Of a stretch of DNA of 64,000 nt, positions 26,021 to 35,504 are shown in pieces. Each line of letters starts with the position of its first letter. Within the stretch, counting starts at the first letter, position 1. Below the pieces are notes generated by a model. The model was not told the origin of the DNA and did no database searches. It was given only the letters and a program-made list of their open reading frames with translations. The stretch comes from Geothrix sp. (lineage in GTDB: Bacteria; Acidobacteriota; Holophagae; Holophagales; Holophagaceae), in the NCBI GenBank assembly GCA_019449415.1, contig JAGRPP010000026.1, positions 1 through 64,000 on the forward strand. The letters run 5' to 3'. The translations under genes were made by a program, and so were the position numbers.

Positions 26021-29000
26021 GAGGGCTCCTGGGGGGCGTTCAGCACGCCTTGGCGTTGCAGGTTGGCCGCGTGGCCCCGGCGGGCCACGAGGTAGTAGAG
26101 GACGGGCACGGCGATACGGGAGAGCAGCGTCGCGGCCACTTCACCGGCCATGAGGCTGATGGCGAGTCCTTGGAAGATGGGATCCGCCAGCATGACGGCG
26201 CTGCCCACCAGCACGGCGGAGGCGGTCAGCAGCATGGGGCGGAAGCGCACCACGCCCGCCTCCTCCACGGCGGATTCCAGCGACATGCCCTCCCTCAGTT
26301 TCAACTCGATGAAATCCACGAGGATGATGCTGTTGCGGACGATGATGCCGGCTCCGGCGATGAAGCCGATCATGCTGGTGGCCGTGAAGAAGGCCCCCAT
26401 CAGCCCATGGGCGGGGATGATGCCGATGAGGGAGAGCGGAATCGGCACCAGGATCACCCAGGGGATCTGGAAGCTCTCGAACCAGCCCACCACCAGCACG
26501 AAGATCAGCACCAGCACGGCGGCGAACGCCAGGCCGAGGTCCCGGAAGACTTCCAGGGTGATGTGCCACTCCCCATCCCACTTCAGCGACAGCGATTCCG
26601 TGTTCTCGGGATGGGCCAGGCCCAGCCTCGGGACCGGACCGCCGCCGGTGCCCTTCATGGCGTCGATCTTCTTGTTCAGCGCGGCCAGGGCATAGACGGG
26701 GCTTTCGATGGTCCCCGCCAGGTCCGAGAAGACATAGGTCACGGGCATCAGGTTCTTGTGGTGCAGCGTGGCCTCTTCCGTCCCCTCCTTCACTGTCACG
26801 AGCTCCCGCACGGACACAGGCCCCCGGGCGCCGGGCACCGTGAGCTGCAGCAGCTGGTCCAGGTGTCGACGCTTCTCCGAGGCCAGCTGGAGCACCACGG
26901 GCACCTGGCTCGAGCCCCGCAGCACATGGAAGGCGCCGGCCTGGTAGCCATACCCCGCCATGGCGAGGGTCTGCACCACCTGGGCCGGAGCGACGCCATG
27001 CAGCGCGGCCTTCTCCCGGTCCAGGACTAGGCTCATCTTGGGGCCCGTGGGGTTCATCGTCGAATCCACATCCACGATGCCGTCGACGCTCTTGAAGGCC
27101 GCAAGCACTTCCCCCGAGAGCCGCGTGCGCTCGGCCTCGGTGGGGCCGTAGATCTCGGCCACGATGGTGTCCATGACCGGCGGGCCGGGCGGGATCTCCA
27201 CCAGTTTCATGCGGGCGCCGGCGGGCCCGGAGATCTTCTCCAGCTCGGGGCGCAGGCGCACCACGATGGCGTGGCTCTGCTCCTTGCGGTCCTGCTTGGG
27301 CACGAGGTTCACCTGCAGATCCACCATCTCCGCGGCCTGCCGCAGGAAGCTGTGGCGGACCATGCCCACGAAGGTGAAGGGCGCCGCCTCGCCCGCATAG
27401 ACCTGGACATCCTTGACGGTGGGATCCTTGAGCAGCCTCCGGGCGACATCCTGGCCCACGGCGAGGGCGTCCTCCTTCGGCGTTCCGGCCGGCAGATCCA
27501 GCTGGACCATGAACTCCGACTTGTTGTCGAAGGGCAGCATCTTCACCTTCACCACCCCCGTGCCCACCAGGGACATGGCGCCCAGCAGCAGGAAGACGAC
27601 GCCGCCGAAGAAGGCCCACCGCACCCTGGGGCGCGTCAGGAGGGCGTGCATCACCGTCCGGTAGAGCCGGGTGAAGCGCGTCTCGGGCACCTCGTCGGGC
27701 CCGGCGTGGTCGGGTTCCGGCGAGGCCGTCTCGGGGCCGCCCGGATGCAGGCCCGAGGAGTCCGTCTCGGGCAGGTGCGCCTCCTGGCGGAACACGATCA
27801 GGCTGGCCCAGGGGCTGATGACGAAGGCGATGACCAGGCTGAACAGCATGGCCAGGCTGGCGCCCACGGGAATGGGTCGCATGTAGGGGCCCATGAGGCC
27901 CCGCACGAAAGCCATGGGCAGGATGGCGGCGATGACCGCGAAGGTGGCCAGAATGGTGGGATTGCCCACCTCGTCCACGGCCTCCACCACCATGCGGGCG
28001 AAGCTCTTCTTCTGGCCCGGCAGGTGCATGTGGCGGTGGATGTTCTCCACCACCACGATGGCGTCGTCCACCAGGATGCCGATGGAGAAGATCAGCGCGA
28101 ACAGCGTGACCCGGTTCAGTGTGTAGCCGAACAGGTAGGTGATGAGCAGGGTCAGGGCCAGCGTGACGGGCACGGCCACGCCCACGACCACGGCGCTGCG
28201 CCAGCCCATGGCCAGCAGGATCAGGGCGATGACGCTGAGGGTGGCGATGAGGAGGTGCTCGATCAGCTCGTTGGATTTGTCGCCGGCGGTCTCGCCGTAG
28301 TTGCGGGTCACCGTGACTGAGACCTCCTTGGGGATGAGGCCTCCCCGGAGGGCTTCCACCTTGGCCAACACGCGCTCGGCCAGGGCCGTGGCGTTGGTGC
28401 CCGCTCGCTTGGAGAGGGTGACGCTCACCGCAGGCTCGAAGCCCTGGACACCACCGCCGGCGAAGAGCGTCACGGGAGGTTCGGGCTCCGGAGCGTCCAC
28501 GATGCGGGCCACTTCACCAAGGTAGATGGGCTTCTGGTTGCGGACGCCCACCACCAGCCGATTCAGCTCGGCAGCCTGGAGGACGAAGCCCGTGGCCTCG
28601 ACTTCGGTGCGGCGACCGCGATCGACCAGGGCCCCGGCGGAAAGCTGGGCCTCGGCGGACTGGAGGGCCGGCTGCAGGTCGCCAAGGGAGAACCCGAGTG
28701 ACCGCAGGCGGTCCGGATCCGGCTCCACGCGCACCATGCGGCGGGCGCCGCCCACCACCTTCACCTGGGCCGTGTCGGGCACCGCAGACAGCTCCTGCCC
28801 CAGCACTTCCGCCAGCTTCCGGAGGCCGCCGGGCGTCTGGTCCGGCCCGTGGAGGGTCAGCACCAGGAAGGGCACATCATCGATCGTCTGCAGCTTCACG
28901 ATGGGCTTCAGCGCCCCCGGCGGCAGCAGCTGGGGGTTCGCGGCCAGTTCCTGGTGCACCTTCACCAGGCTCGGCTCCTGGGGCTCGTTCACCTTGAAGC

Positions 29001-29307
29001 GCACCGTGAGCACCGCCAGGCCAGGCCGGCTCACGCTGTAGAGGTACTCCACACCGGGGATGCCCCAGAGGCGGCGTTCCAGGGGCGTGGAAACCTGGCT
29101 TTCGACCTCCTTGGGGCTCGCCCCGGGGTACGGCACATAGAGATCCACCATGGGCACGACGATTTGGGGTTCTTCTTCCCGGGGCGTGAGCCAGACGGCG
29201 AGGAGGCCCAGCAGCAGCGAGGCCAGGACGAGCAGCGGCGTCAGCTTGCTGCGCAGGAAGCCCTTGGCGAGCCTGCCGGCGAGGCCCAATTGCAGGTCAG
29301 CGGACAT
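26017..29307 (-). CDS. RND efflux transporter permease subunit (AcrB/MdtF-like)
   Basis: A 1096-residue RND pump with N-terminal helix, two large periplasmic loops (PYPGASPKEVESQVSTPLER), the helix IFSIGILVDDAIVVVENIHR carrying the proton-relay Asp pair, and a second bundle. Length fits the family. The start at 29307 overlaps the HlyD stop; an ATG 33 bases upstream lacks a spaced ribosome site. Substrate is unknown. It is the pump of the ArsR-controlled operon. Confidence 0.94.
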   Translation of the reverse strand: MSADLQLGLAGRLAKGFLRSKLTPLLVLASLLLGLLAVWLTPREEEPQIVVPMVDLYVPYPGASPKEVESQVSTPLERRLWGIPGVEYLYSVSRPGLAVLTVRFKVNEPQEPSLVKVHQELAANPQLLPPGALKPIVKLQTIDDVPFLVLTLHGPDQTPGGLRKLAEVLGQELSAVPDTAQVKVVGGARRMVRVEPDPDRLRSLGFSLGDLQPALQSAEAQLSAGALVDRGRRTEVEATGFVLQAAELNRLVVGVRNQKPIYLGEVARIVDAPEPEPPVTLFAGGGVQGFEPAVSVTLSKRAGTNATALAERVLAKVEALRGGLIPKEVSVTVTRNYGETAGDKSNELIEHLLIATLSVIALILLAMGWRSAVVVGVAVPVTLALTLLITYLFGYTLNRVTLFALIFSIGILVDDAIVVVENIHRHMHLPGQKKSFARMVVEAVDEVGNPTILATFAVIAAILPMAFVRGLMGPYMRPIPVGASLAMLFSLVIAFVISPWASLIVFRQEAHLPETDSSGLHPGGPETASPEPDHAGPDEVPETRFTRLYRTVMHALLTRPRVRWAFFGGVVFLLLGAMSLVGTGVVKVKMLPFDNKSEFMVQLDLPAGTPKEDALAVGQDVARRLLKDPTVKDVQVYAGEAAPFTFVGMVRHSFLRQAAEMVDLQVNLVPKQDRKEQSHAIVVRLRPELEKISGPAGARMKLVEIPPGPPVMDTIVAEIYGPTEAERTRLSGEVLAAFKSVDGIVDVDSTMNPTGPKMSLVLDREKAALHGVAPAQVVQTLAMAGYGYQAGAFHVLRGSSQVPVVLQLASEKRRHLDQLLQLTVPGARGPVSVRELVTVKEGTEEATLHHKNLMPVTYVFSDLAGTIESPVYALAALNKKIDAMKGTGGGPVPRLGLAHPENTESLSLKWDGEWHITLEVFRDLGLAFAAVLVLIFVLVVGWFESFQIPWVILVPIPLSLIGIIPAHGLMGAFFTATSMIGFIAGAGIIVRNSIILVDFIELKLREGMSLESAVEEAGVVRFRPMLLTASAVLVGSAVMLADPIFQGLAISLMAGEVAATLLSRIAVPVLYYLVARRGHAANLQRQGVLNAPQEPS

Positions 29308-30337
29308 GCGGCACCCCGGCGATCTCGATGGGTTGGCCATCCTGCAGGCTGCCGGGGCGGTCGATGACCGCCTCGCCGACCTTCAGGCCCGCACGCACGG
29401 GCAGGGAGTCACCGGCTCCCTCGCCCAGGCTGAGCCAGCGCAGCTCCGCATGGCCCTCCCTGGCGATGAAGACGCCCGTGAGTTCCCCGCGCAGCACCAG
29501 GGCGCTGCGCGGCACGCTCAGCCCCTCGGCCCTGACGCCCGGAATGAGCAGGCGCGCGAAGGACCCCTGGCGCAGCCCCTTGGGGGAGAGCACCCGGGCA
29601 CGCAAGGTGCCCTTGTGGCTGAAGGAGTCGCCGCCCGGCGCCAGGGCTGTGATCTGGGCCTCCCCGGTCGCCCCCTCGGACTCGAAGTGGAGCTTCATTC
29701 CCGGCCTCAGGGCCTTGGCCTCGACCTCGGCCAGGCTGGCTTCCAGCTCCTGCTCCCCTTCGCCGACGAGTTCCACCAGCGGGGTGCCCGGAGCCACGAA
29801 GTCGCCTTCGTTGACCTTGCGGGCCTGCACCACGCCCGCAAAGGGCGCGCGGATCTGCGTGTAGGCGAGGTTGGCCTTGATCGCGGCCACGCCGGCCCGG
29901 GCCTGGGCCAGCTGGGCCTGGGCCTGCTCGACTTCGGAGAGTGTGCTGGCCTTCTGGGCGAAGAGGGCCTGGATGCGCCGGTGGTGGGCCTCCACGGTGC
30001 CGAAACCGGTCTCCGCGGCCCGGAGCTGGGCCTGCAGGTCGTCATCGCTCAGCACGACCAGCAGCGTGCCGGCCGCCACGCGCTGGCCCTCCTGGACCGG
30101 GGTCCGCCGGACCTGGGCGGCCATCCGCGTCGACAGCGTGGCCGTCCGCGTGGATTGCAGCGTGGCCGCCACCCAGCTGCCTCCCTCCGCCTGGGAGGAG
30201 GCCGCCAGGGACACGGCCACCTTCGGCAGCACCTTCGCCTGGGGCCGGGCTTCTTTGTGCCCACAGGCCAGGGTGGCCACCAGGGCACCGGCCGCGGCCA
30301 AGGCGGGCCAGGTCGCTGAGGTCGTCATCGCTTTCAT
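29297..30337 (-). CDS. RND periplasmic adaptor (MFP/HlyD family) lipoprotein
   Basis: A 346-residue adaptor. The signal peptide ends in a lipobox (ATLACG), so it is probably lipid-anchored. Barrel-sandwich halves (GQRVAAGTLLVVL, APFAGVV) flank an alpha hairpin, with membrane-proximal domain at the end. It overlaps the TolC stop as ATGA and the RND start by 11 bases. Confidence 0.92.
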   Translation of the reverse strand: MKAMTTSATWPALAAAGALVATLACGHKEARPQAKVLPKVAVSLAASSQAEGGSWVAATLQSTRTATLSTRMAAQVRRTPVQEGQRVAAGTLLVVLSDDDLQAQLRAAETGFGTVEAHHRRIQALFAQKASTLSEVEQAQAQLAQARAGVAAIKANLAYTQIRAPFAGVVQARKVNEGDFVAPGTPLVELVGEGEQELEASLAEVEAKALRPGMKLHFESEGATGEAQITALAPGGDSFSHKGTLRARVLSPKGLRQGSFARLLIPGVRAEGLSVPRSALVLRGELTGVFIAREGHAELRWLSLGEGAGDSLPVRAGLKVGEAVIDRPGSLQDGQPIEIAGVPHVR

Positions 30338-31653
30338 GGTTTCACTCCTTCGATGGGGGCGCCGGTGGCCAGGTCGAGGGCCGCGCGGCTGACGCGCAGG
30401 TCGTAGAGGCTCTGGAGGATGAGGGTGCGAGCCCCCTGCACGGCGGCCTCCGCATCCAGCACATCCGTGAGGGGGGTGAGCCCCTCACGGTGCCGGGCCT
30501 CCCGCAGCCGACGGGATTCCATGGCCGCGGCCAGGGACTCCCGGGCGGCGGCGTGGCGGGCCTCGGCGGCCACCACCGCCTCGCGGGCCGCCCGGACTTC
30601 GTGCTGCGCCTGCTGCCGCTTGAATGTCCACATCTCTTCCGCGGATCGGGCCTGGGCGCGGGCGGCCCGCGCCTTCGACTGGTCCGGGGCCGAGAACACC
30701 TTCCAGCTCACGCCGAGGGCGGCCCAGGTCCAATTACCGCCTTGGCCCCAGGACTGCCTCAGCGTCCCGGCGCCCAGCTCCAGGCCCACTTCGGGCAGGA
30801 GGCTGCCTTTGGCGGCCCGCGCCGCCTGGGCCGCGGCCTTCGCCTGGAATTCGGCGGCCTGGAGATCTCCCCGGGGGCCGCTCGTCGGGGGGGTCGGCGC
30901 AACCGCCGAAGCCTCCGAAAGCGGCGTGGCGAGCGGTCCTTCCACGGGGCCGGTGCCCGTCAGCAAGCCCAGCCCGGAGCGTGCCGTGCGCAGCTGCCGG
31001 GTGGCCTCAGCCCCCTGGGCCTCCACCTGTGCGCCGAAGGCCTTGAGCCGCTGCAGTTCGGCTTCGAGCATCAGGCCCTGGGTGACGCGGGCCCCCACAA
31101 AGGCTTGCAGTTCCTGTACCCAGGTGCGGGTATCCGCCACCCAGACCAGGGCCTGCTCGGCCACCTGGGCCCCGAAATAGGCCTCCACCACCGCCAGGGC
31201 CGCTTCCTGTTCCCGCCGGACCTGGCTGGCGGCCTCACTCTGGGCCGAGAAGTCGCCCGCCGCCCGCGCCGCGCCGAGGCGACCGCCCGTATACAGGGGC
31301 TGGCGGAGGACCGCGGAGCCGCCGAAGCCCGCAATGGGATCGGGCCGGTTCAGGCTGGCCGGATTGAAGTCCATGGCCGTGATGCGGCTCTGGTTCAGCT
31401 TCATGCCGAAGGCCATCATCGGCTCGTCCGTGCGCACGCCCTGGGCGTTCAGGGTGAGGGTGGGCAGCCGTAGGTCCCGCTGGCCGGAGGCCTCCTCCCG
31501 GCGGCTTTCGGCCAGCGCCCGGCCCGACTTCAGGCCGGCCTGATCCTTCCAGGCCCTCCGGATGGCCTCGGAAACCGTGAGCCCGTCCTGGGCCAGGAGG
31601 CCGCCACCAACGGTCAGAAGCAGGGCCAGTGTTCGCATTTTACAAATAATCAT
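30334..31653 (-). CDS. TolC-family outer-membrane efflux protein
   Basis: A 439-residue protein with a signal peptide (LALLLTVGGGLLAQ) and two TolC repeats rich in Ala/Gln coiled-coil helices. The ATG has GGAG nine bases upstream. It provides the outer-membrane duct for the adaptor and pump encoded directly after it. Confidence 0.92.
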   Translation of the reverse strand: MIICKMRTLALLLTVGGGLLAQDGLTVSEAIRRAWKDQAGLKSGRALAESRREEASGQRDLRLPTLTLNAQGVRTDEPMMAFGMKLNQSRITAMDFNPASLNRPDPIAGFGGSAVLRQPLYTGGRLGAARAAGDFSAQSEAASQVRREQEAALAVVEAYFGAQVAEQALVWVADTRTWVQELQAFVGARVTQGLMLEAELQRLKAFGAQVEAQGAEATRQLRTARSGLGLLTGTGPVEGPLATPLSEASAVAPTPPTSGPRGDLQAAEFQAKAAAQAARAAKGSLLPEVGLELGAGTLRQSWGQGGNWTWAALGVSWKVFSAPDQSKARAARAQARSAEEMWTFKRQQAQHEVRAAREAVVAAEARHAAARESLAAAMESRRLREARHREGLTPLTDVLDAEAAVQGARTLILQSLYDLRVSRAALDLATGAPIEGVKP

Positions 31654-31687
31654 AGAGGCATACTCCGAGCCAAAAAAAGGGCCCCAG

Positions 31688-32017
31688 TCATTTTAGGGCC
31701 TTGTAGGTCACGCGAGCCCGATCAGTCACATGGCCGCACACGAGATCGCACAACTCGCCCACCAGGGGCATCACCGGCGCGAAATAGACCGCGTTGCCCT
31801 CGGGATCGCGGCTCACGAGCCCCACGCGCACCAGGCAGGCCAGGTGCTTGGAGGCATTGGCCTGGGAGAGCCCCGAAGCCTCCGCGACGGCCCCCTGGCT
31901 CAGGGCGCCCTTGGCATCGAGCAAAGCCCGCAGGATCTTCAGCCGGGAGGCATCGCCCAGGGCGCTGAAGAGTCCGCTCACTTCTTCAATCATGGGGTTG
32001 CTGAGCTGGTGGTTCAC
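31688..32017 (-). CDS. ArsR-family repressor of the efflux operon
   Basis: A 109-residue winged-helix protein (LGDASRLKILRAL, SGLSQANASKHLACL). Cys61, Cys90 and Cys94 are candidates for metal, arsenite or persulfide sensing. The start chosen is GTG with AAGGAG eight bases upstream; an in-frame ATG 18 bases earlier lacks a ribosome site. It heads the leftward operon, and an operator-like palindrome lies in its own promoter. Confidence 0.9.
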   Translation of the reverse strand: MNHQLSNPMIEEVSGLFSALGDASRLKILRALLDAKGALSQGAVAEASGLSQANASKHLACLVRVGLVSRDPEGNAVYFAPVMPLVGELCDLVCGHVTDRARVTYKALK

Positions 32018-32036
32018 GGAATCAACTCCTTGCATA

Positions 32037-32065
32037 TATGATCATTCAATTTTGAATTCCGTCAA
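32037..32065 (-). promoter_or_regulatory. Candidate ArsR promoter and operator
   Basis: On the minus strand ttgacg (32065-32060) is followed by an AT-rich region with tcatat about 18 bases on. A perfect palindrome, attcaa-tt-ttgaat (32044-32057), sits between them, and atgatcat is adjacent. This placement suggests autorepression by ArsR. Confidence 0.6.
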
Positions 32066-32207
32066 CCCCGAAATCCGTCACCACAGGAAAACTGTATATC
32101 CATTGGAGCATCTTGCAAGCCAAGCATTCCACCTGACTGTCGTTTTTGGGGTGATCGTGACCGGCGTCATGCCCGCCCGAGTTGCTAGGCTGGAGCCGGA
32201 GACTCCC

Positions 32208-32732
32208 GTGGACGACCTGGACCTGCGCGCCGCCAAGATCCGCCTGCTCTGCACCGACATCGACGGAGTTCTCACCACCGGCCTCCTGCACTATGGCGCG
32301 GAACCGGGCCACACCAAGGCCTTCCATGTGCGCGACGGCGCCGCCATCAAGATGCTCCAGCAGGCGGGCATCCCCGTGGCCTTCATCTCGGGGCTGGATG
32401 CCGGGGCCACCGTGAACCGCGCCAAGGATCTGGGCGTGGTGGACTGTTTCGCGGGCCACCTGGAGAAGAAGCCCATCCTCGACCAGCTCTGCGCCAAGTA
32501 CGGCCTGGCCTACGACCAGGTGGCCCACCTGGGCGACGACCTCCCGGATCTGCCCCTGCTGCGGCGCGTGGGCCTGGCCTGCTGCCCATCGGATGCCGTG
32601 GCCGAGGTGAAGGCCGTCTGCCACTGGGCGGCTCCCATGCCCGGCGGCCAGGGCTTACTGAGGGCCGTGGCGGAGCGGATCCTCAAGGCCCAGGGCCGCT
32701 GGACCGACATCGTCACCAAGTACGAGGCCTGA
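32208..32732 (+). CDS. kdsC: KdsC-like HAD phosphatase
   Basis: A 174-residue HAD hydrolase without a cap domain. DIDGVLTTG is the catalytic motif, FISGLDAG and HLGDDLPDLPLL the later ones. KdsC removes phosphate from KDO-8-P in lipopolysaccharide synthesis; no kds neighbour is here, so a related sugar-acid phosphatase is possible. The start is GTG with GGAG six bases upstream; an ATG 39 bases earlier has no ribosome site. Confidence 0.85.
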   Translation: MDDLDLRAAKIRLLCTDIDGVLTTGLLHYGAEPGHTKAFHVRDGAAIKMLQQAGIPVAFISGLDAGATVNRAKDLGVVDCFAGHLEKKPILDQLCAKYGLAYDQVAHLGDDLPDLPLLRRVGLACCPSDAVAEVKAVCHWAAPMPGGQGLLRAVAERILKAQGRWTDIVTKYEA

Positions 32733-32733
32733 C

Positions 32734-33267
32734 ATGAAACCGCTCGCCGCCGCCCTGCTCGCCACGACCCTGGCCCTGCCCGCCCAGGAGGCGGCCACCC
32801 TCGGCGCGCGCGTCCACGCCCTGGTGCCCATGGGGGACCTGCGCGACCTCACCAACAGCCAGGTGGGGCTCGGCGTCGCCGCCTACATCGACATCCCCAT
32901 CAACCGGGGCTTCGTCCTGCGCCCCCTGCTGGGCGCCCAGTTCATCCCCAAGGGCGACACCCTGGGCCTGGCCGGTACGAAGACTTCGATCACCTCGGTG
33001 GACCTGATGGCCGAGTTCCTGTGGTTCCCCGGCGAGGACCCCGAGCGCGGCCCCTACCTGATCGGCGCCCTGGGCGGCCAGCAGTGGCGCCTGAGCGCCA
33101 CCGGCACCAATCCCTCCACGGTCTCGCACACCCGCCTCGGCGCCAGCGGGGGCCTGGGCTTCCAGGCCTCCTCCCGCTTCGGCCTCGAGGTGAGGGGCTT
33201 CTGGAGCCCCATCACCCCGACCCTCACCGCCACGGGGCTGATGGTCGGGGCGACGGTGCGGTTCTAG
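32734..33267 (+). CDS. Small outer-membrane beta-barrel protein
   Basis: A 177-residue protein with a signal peptide (MKPLAAALLATTLALPAQ) and alternating hydrophobic strands ending in an aromatic (GATVRF), the usual C-terminus of an outer-membrane barrel. It starts one base after the KdsC stop. Function unknown. Confidence 0.75.
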   Translation: MKPLAAALLATTLALPAQEAATLGARVHALVPMGDLRDLTNSQVGLGVAAYIDIPINRGFVLRPLLGAQFIPKGDTLGLAGTKTSITSVDLMAEFLWFPGEDPERGPYLIGALGGQQWRLSATGTNPSTVSHTRLGASGGLGFQASSRFGLEVRGFWSPITPTLTATGLMVGATVRF

Positions 33268-33292
33268 GGTCTGTAATGAAAACTGACCCTAG
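33264..33292. terminator. Hairpin between convergent genes
   Basis: Eight-base arms ctagggtc/gaccctag separated by 13 bases span the gap between the barrel protein and the M3 peptidase, overlapping the first gene's stop codon. A weak bidirectional terminator is likely. Confidence 0.55.
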
Positions 33293-35386
33293 CTACTTCA
33301 GCCCGCGCTTCTCGAGCAGGGGCCCCACCTGGGGATCCCGGCCGCGGAAGCGCTGGTAGAGCAGCGCGGGATCCTCGGTGCCGCCCTTCGAGAGGACTTC
33401 AGCACGGAACTTCGCCGCGGTGGCGGGATCGAAGAGGTTGCCCTTCTCCTTGAAGGCCTGGAAGGCGTCGCTGTCCAGCACGGCGCTCCAGATGTAGCTG
33501 TAGTAGCCCGCGGCGTAGCCCCCCATGATGTGGTTGAAGTAGGGGCTGCGGTAGCGGGGCGGGATCTCGGCGATGAGCCCCCACTTGGCGAGCGAGGCCT
33601 TCTCGAAGGCGGCGGTGTCCTGGGGCTTGGTGGTGGTGAGGGTGTGCCAGTCCATGTCCAGCAGCGAGGCGGCCATGTATTCCACCGTGGCGAAGCCCTG
33701 CCCGAAGGTGGCGGCCTTCTTCATCTTCGCCATCAGCGCGTCGGGGATGACCTCACCGGTCTTGTAGTGCTTCGCATAGAGCTTCAGCATCTCGGGCTCC
33801 ATGGACCAGTTCTCCATGACCTGGCTGGGCAGCTCCACGAAGTCGCGGGGCGTGCCGGCCGTGCCGCGGTACTGGCCCTTGTAGAAGAGCCCGTGCAGGC
33901 CATGGCCGAATTCGTGGAAGAGGGTGCGCACCTCGTCCGAGGTCAGCAGCGCCGGGCGGTCCCCCGCCGGCGCCGTGAAGTTGCAGACATTCACCACCAC
34001 CGGGTCCACCTGCTTCCCGTCCTGCACCCAGGCCTGCCGGTAGCTGCTCATCCAGGCGCCGCCCCGCTTGCCCGGCCGGGGATGGTAGTCCACGAAGATC
34101 AGGCCGAGGTGCCGGCCGTCCTGCTCCTTCACCTCGAAGCAGCGCACATCCTTCTGGTAGACGGGCACCTCCTTCTTCTCGGTGAACGAGATGCCGTAGA
34201 GCTTCCCGGCGAGGGTGAAGGCGCCCTGGCGCACGGCGTCGATGGCGAAATAGGGCTTCACCGACTCCTCGTCGAAGTCGTACTTGGCCTGCTTCACCTT
34301 CTCCGCGTAGTAGCGCCAGTCCCAGGGCTCGAGCTTCTGGCCGGGCAGATCCTTCGCCATCATGGCCTGCAGCTCGGCGCGCTCCTTCTTGGCGACCTCC
34401 AGCGCGGGCTTCCAGATCTGGTCCAGCAGGCCGTAGACTCCCTTGGGATCCTTGGCCATGTTCTCTTCGAGCACGAAGTCGGCCCAGGTCTTGTAGCCCA
34501 GCAGCTGGGCCTTCTCGACGCGCAGGGCCGCCACCTTCGCGACGATGGCGTTGGTGTCGGTGTCCCCGCCCTGGTTGCAGCGCTCCAGGTAGCCCGTGAG
34601 GAGCTTCTTCCGCAGCTCGCGGTTCTGCGCGTACTCGAGGAAGGGCCAGATGCTCGGACCATCCAGGGTGAACAGCCACTGGCCGTCCTTTCCGGCCTTC
34701 TTCGCGGCGGCGGCCGCCGCCATGCGCGTGCCCTCGGGCAGGCCCGCAAGGTCGGCGGGCTTCTCCACCAGCAGCTGGAAAGCCTTGGTGGCCTTGAGCA
34801 GGCGGTCGCCGAACTCCACGCCGAGCTTGGACTGCTCGGCATTGATGGCGCGCATGCGGGTCTGCTGGTCGGCGGTCAGCGCAGCGCCCGCCCGGACGAA
34901 GCTCTTGTAGGTACGCTCCAGCAGGCGGCTCTGATCGGGGGCGAGCTTCAGCGCGGCCCGGCCGTCCCACACAGTCTTCACCCGCTGGAAGAGCTGTTGG
35001 TTCAGCTGGATGTCATCGCGGTGGGCGGCCATCAGCGGCATCAACTCGCGGTTCACGGCCTGGAGCTTCGGATTTGTCTCGGCGCCCGTGAGGTTGAAGA
35101 ACACGGAACCCACCCGGTCCATGAACTGGCCCGACCGTTCCAGCGCCACGATGGTGTTCTCGAAGGTCGGGGCTACCTTCGCCTCTGCGATGGCCTTCAC
35201 CTCGGCTTTCTGCCGGGCCATGCCCTCTCGGAAGGCCGGGAGGAAGTGCGCCTCGGTGATCGACGCGAAGGGCGGCACGCCGAAGGGCGTCTTCCATTCC
35301 GTGAAGAACGGGTTGCCCGCCACGGCGGGATCGGCAGCCAGCGCGGGAAGCGTCATGAGAGCGGCCAAAGCGGAAGCAGTGCGCAT
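33293..35386 (-). CDS. M3-family oligopeptidase (Dcp/oligopeptidase A type)
   Basis: A 697-residue metallopeptidase with a signal peptide (MRTASALAALMTLPALAA) and zinc motif HEFGHGLHG. The length and sequence (FEVKEQDGRHLGLIFVDYHP) fit peptidyl-dipeptidase Dcp-like enzymes. The signal peptide places it in the periplasm, where it would trim short peptides. AGGAG lies six bases before the ATG. It is divergent from the DUF900 gene. Confidence 0.93.
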   Translation of the reverse strand: MRTASALAALMTLPALAADPAVAGNPFFTEWKTPFGVPPFASITEAHFLPAFREGMARQKAEVKAIAEAKVAPTFENTIVALERSGQFMDRVGSVFFNLTGAETNPKLQAVNRELMPLMAAHRDDIQLNQQLFQRVKTVWDGRAALKLAPDQSRLLERTYKSFVRAGAALTADQQTRMRAINAEQSKLGVEFGDRLLKATKAFQLLVEKPADLAGLPEGTRMAAAAAAKKAGKDGQWLFTLDGPSIWPFLEYAQNRELRKKLLTGYLERCNQGGDTDTNAIVAKVAALRVEKAQLLGYKTWADFVLEENMAKDPKGVYGLLDQIWKPALEVAKKERAELQAMMAKDLPGQKLEPWDWRYYAEKVKQAKYDFDEESVKPYFAIDAVRQGAFTLAGKLYGISFTEKKEVPVYQKDVRCFEVKEQDGRHLGLIFVDYHPRPGKRGGAWMSSYRQAWVQDGKQVDPVVVNVCNFTAPAGDRPALLTSDEVRTLFHEFGHGLHGLFYKGQYRGTAGTPRDFVELPSQVMENWSMEPEMLKLYAKHYKTGEVIPDALMAKMKKAATFGQGFATVEYMAASLLDMDWHTLTTTKPQDTAAFEKASLAKWGLIAEIPPRYRSPYFNHIMGGYAAGYYSYIWSAVLDSDAFQAFKEKGNLFDPATAAKFRAEVLSKGGTEDPALLYQRFRGRDPQVGPLLEKRGLK

Positions 35387-35504
35387 AGAGGCTCCTGGGA
35401 GTTCATTCCTCACTCTAGCATCATCTTACGAGGGGAGCCGAATCGGGGCCTCCGGGGCTGGGCTATCCTCATTCCCATCTCCCGCCCTTCAAACCGAGGA
35501 TGCC

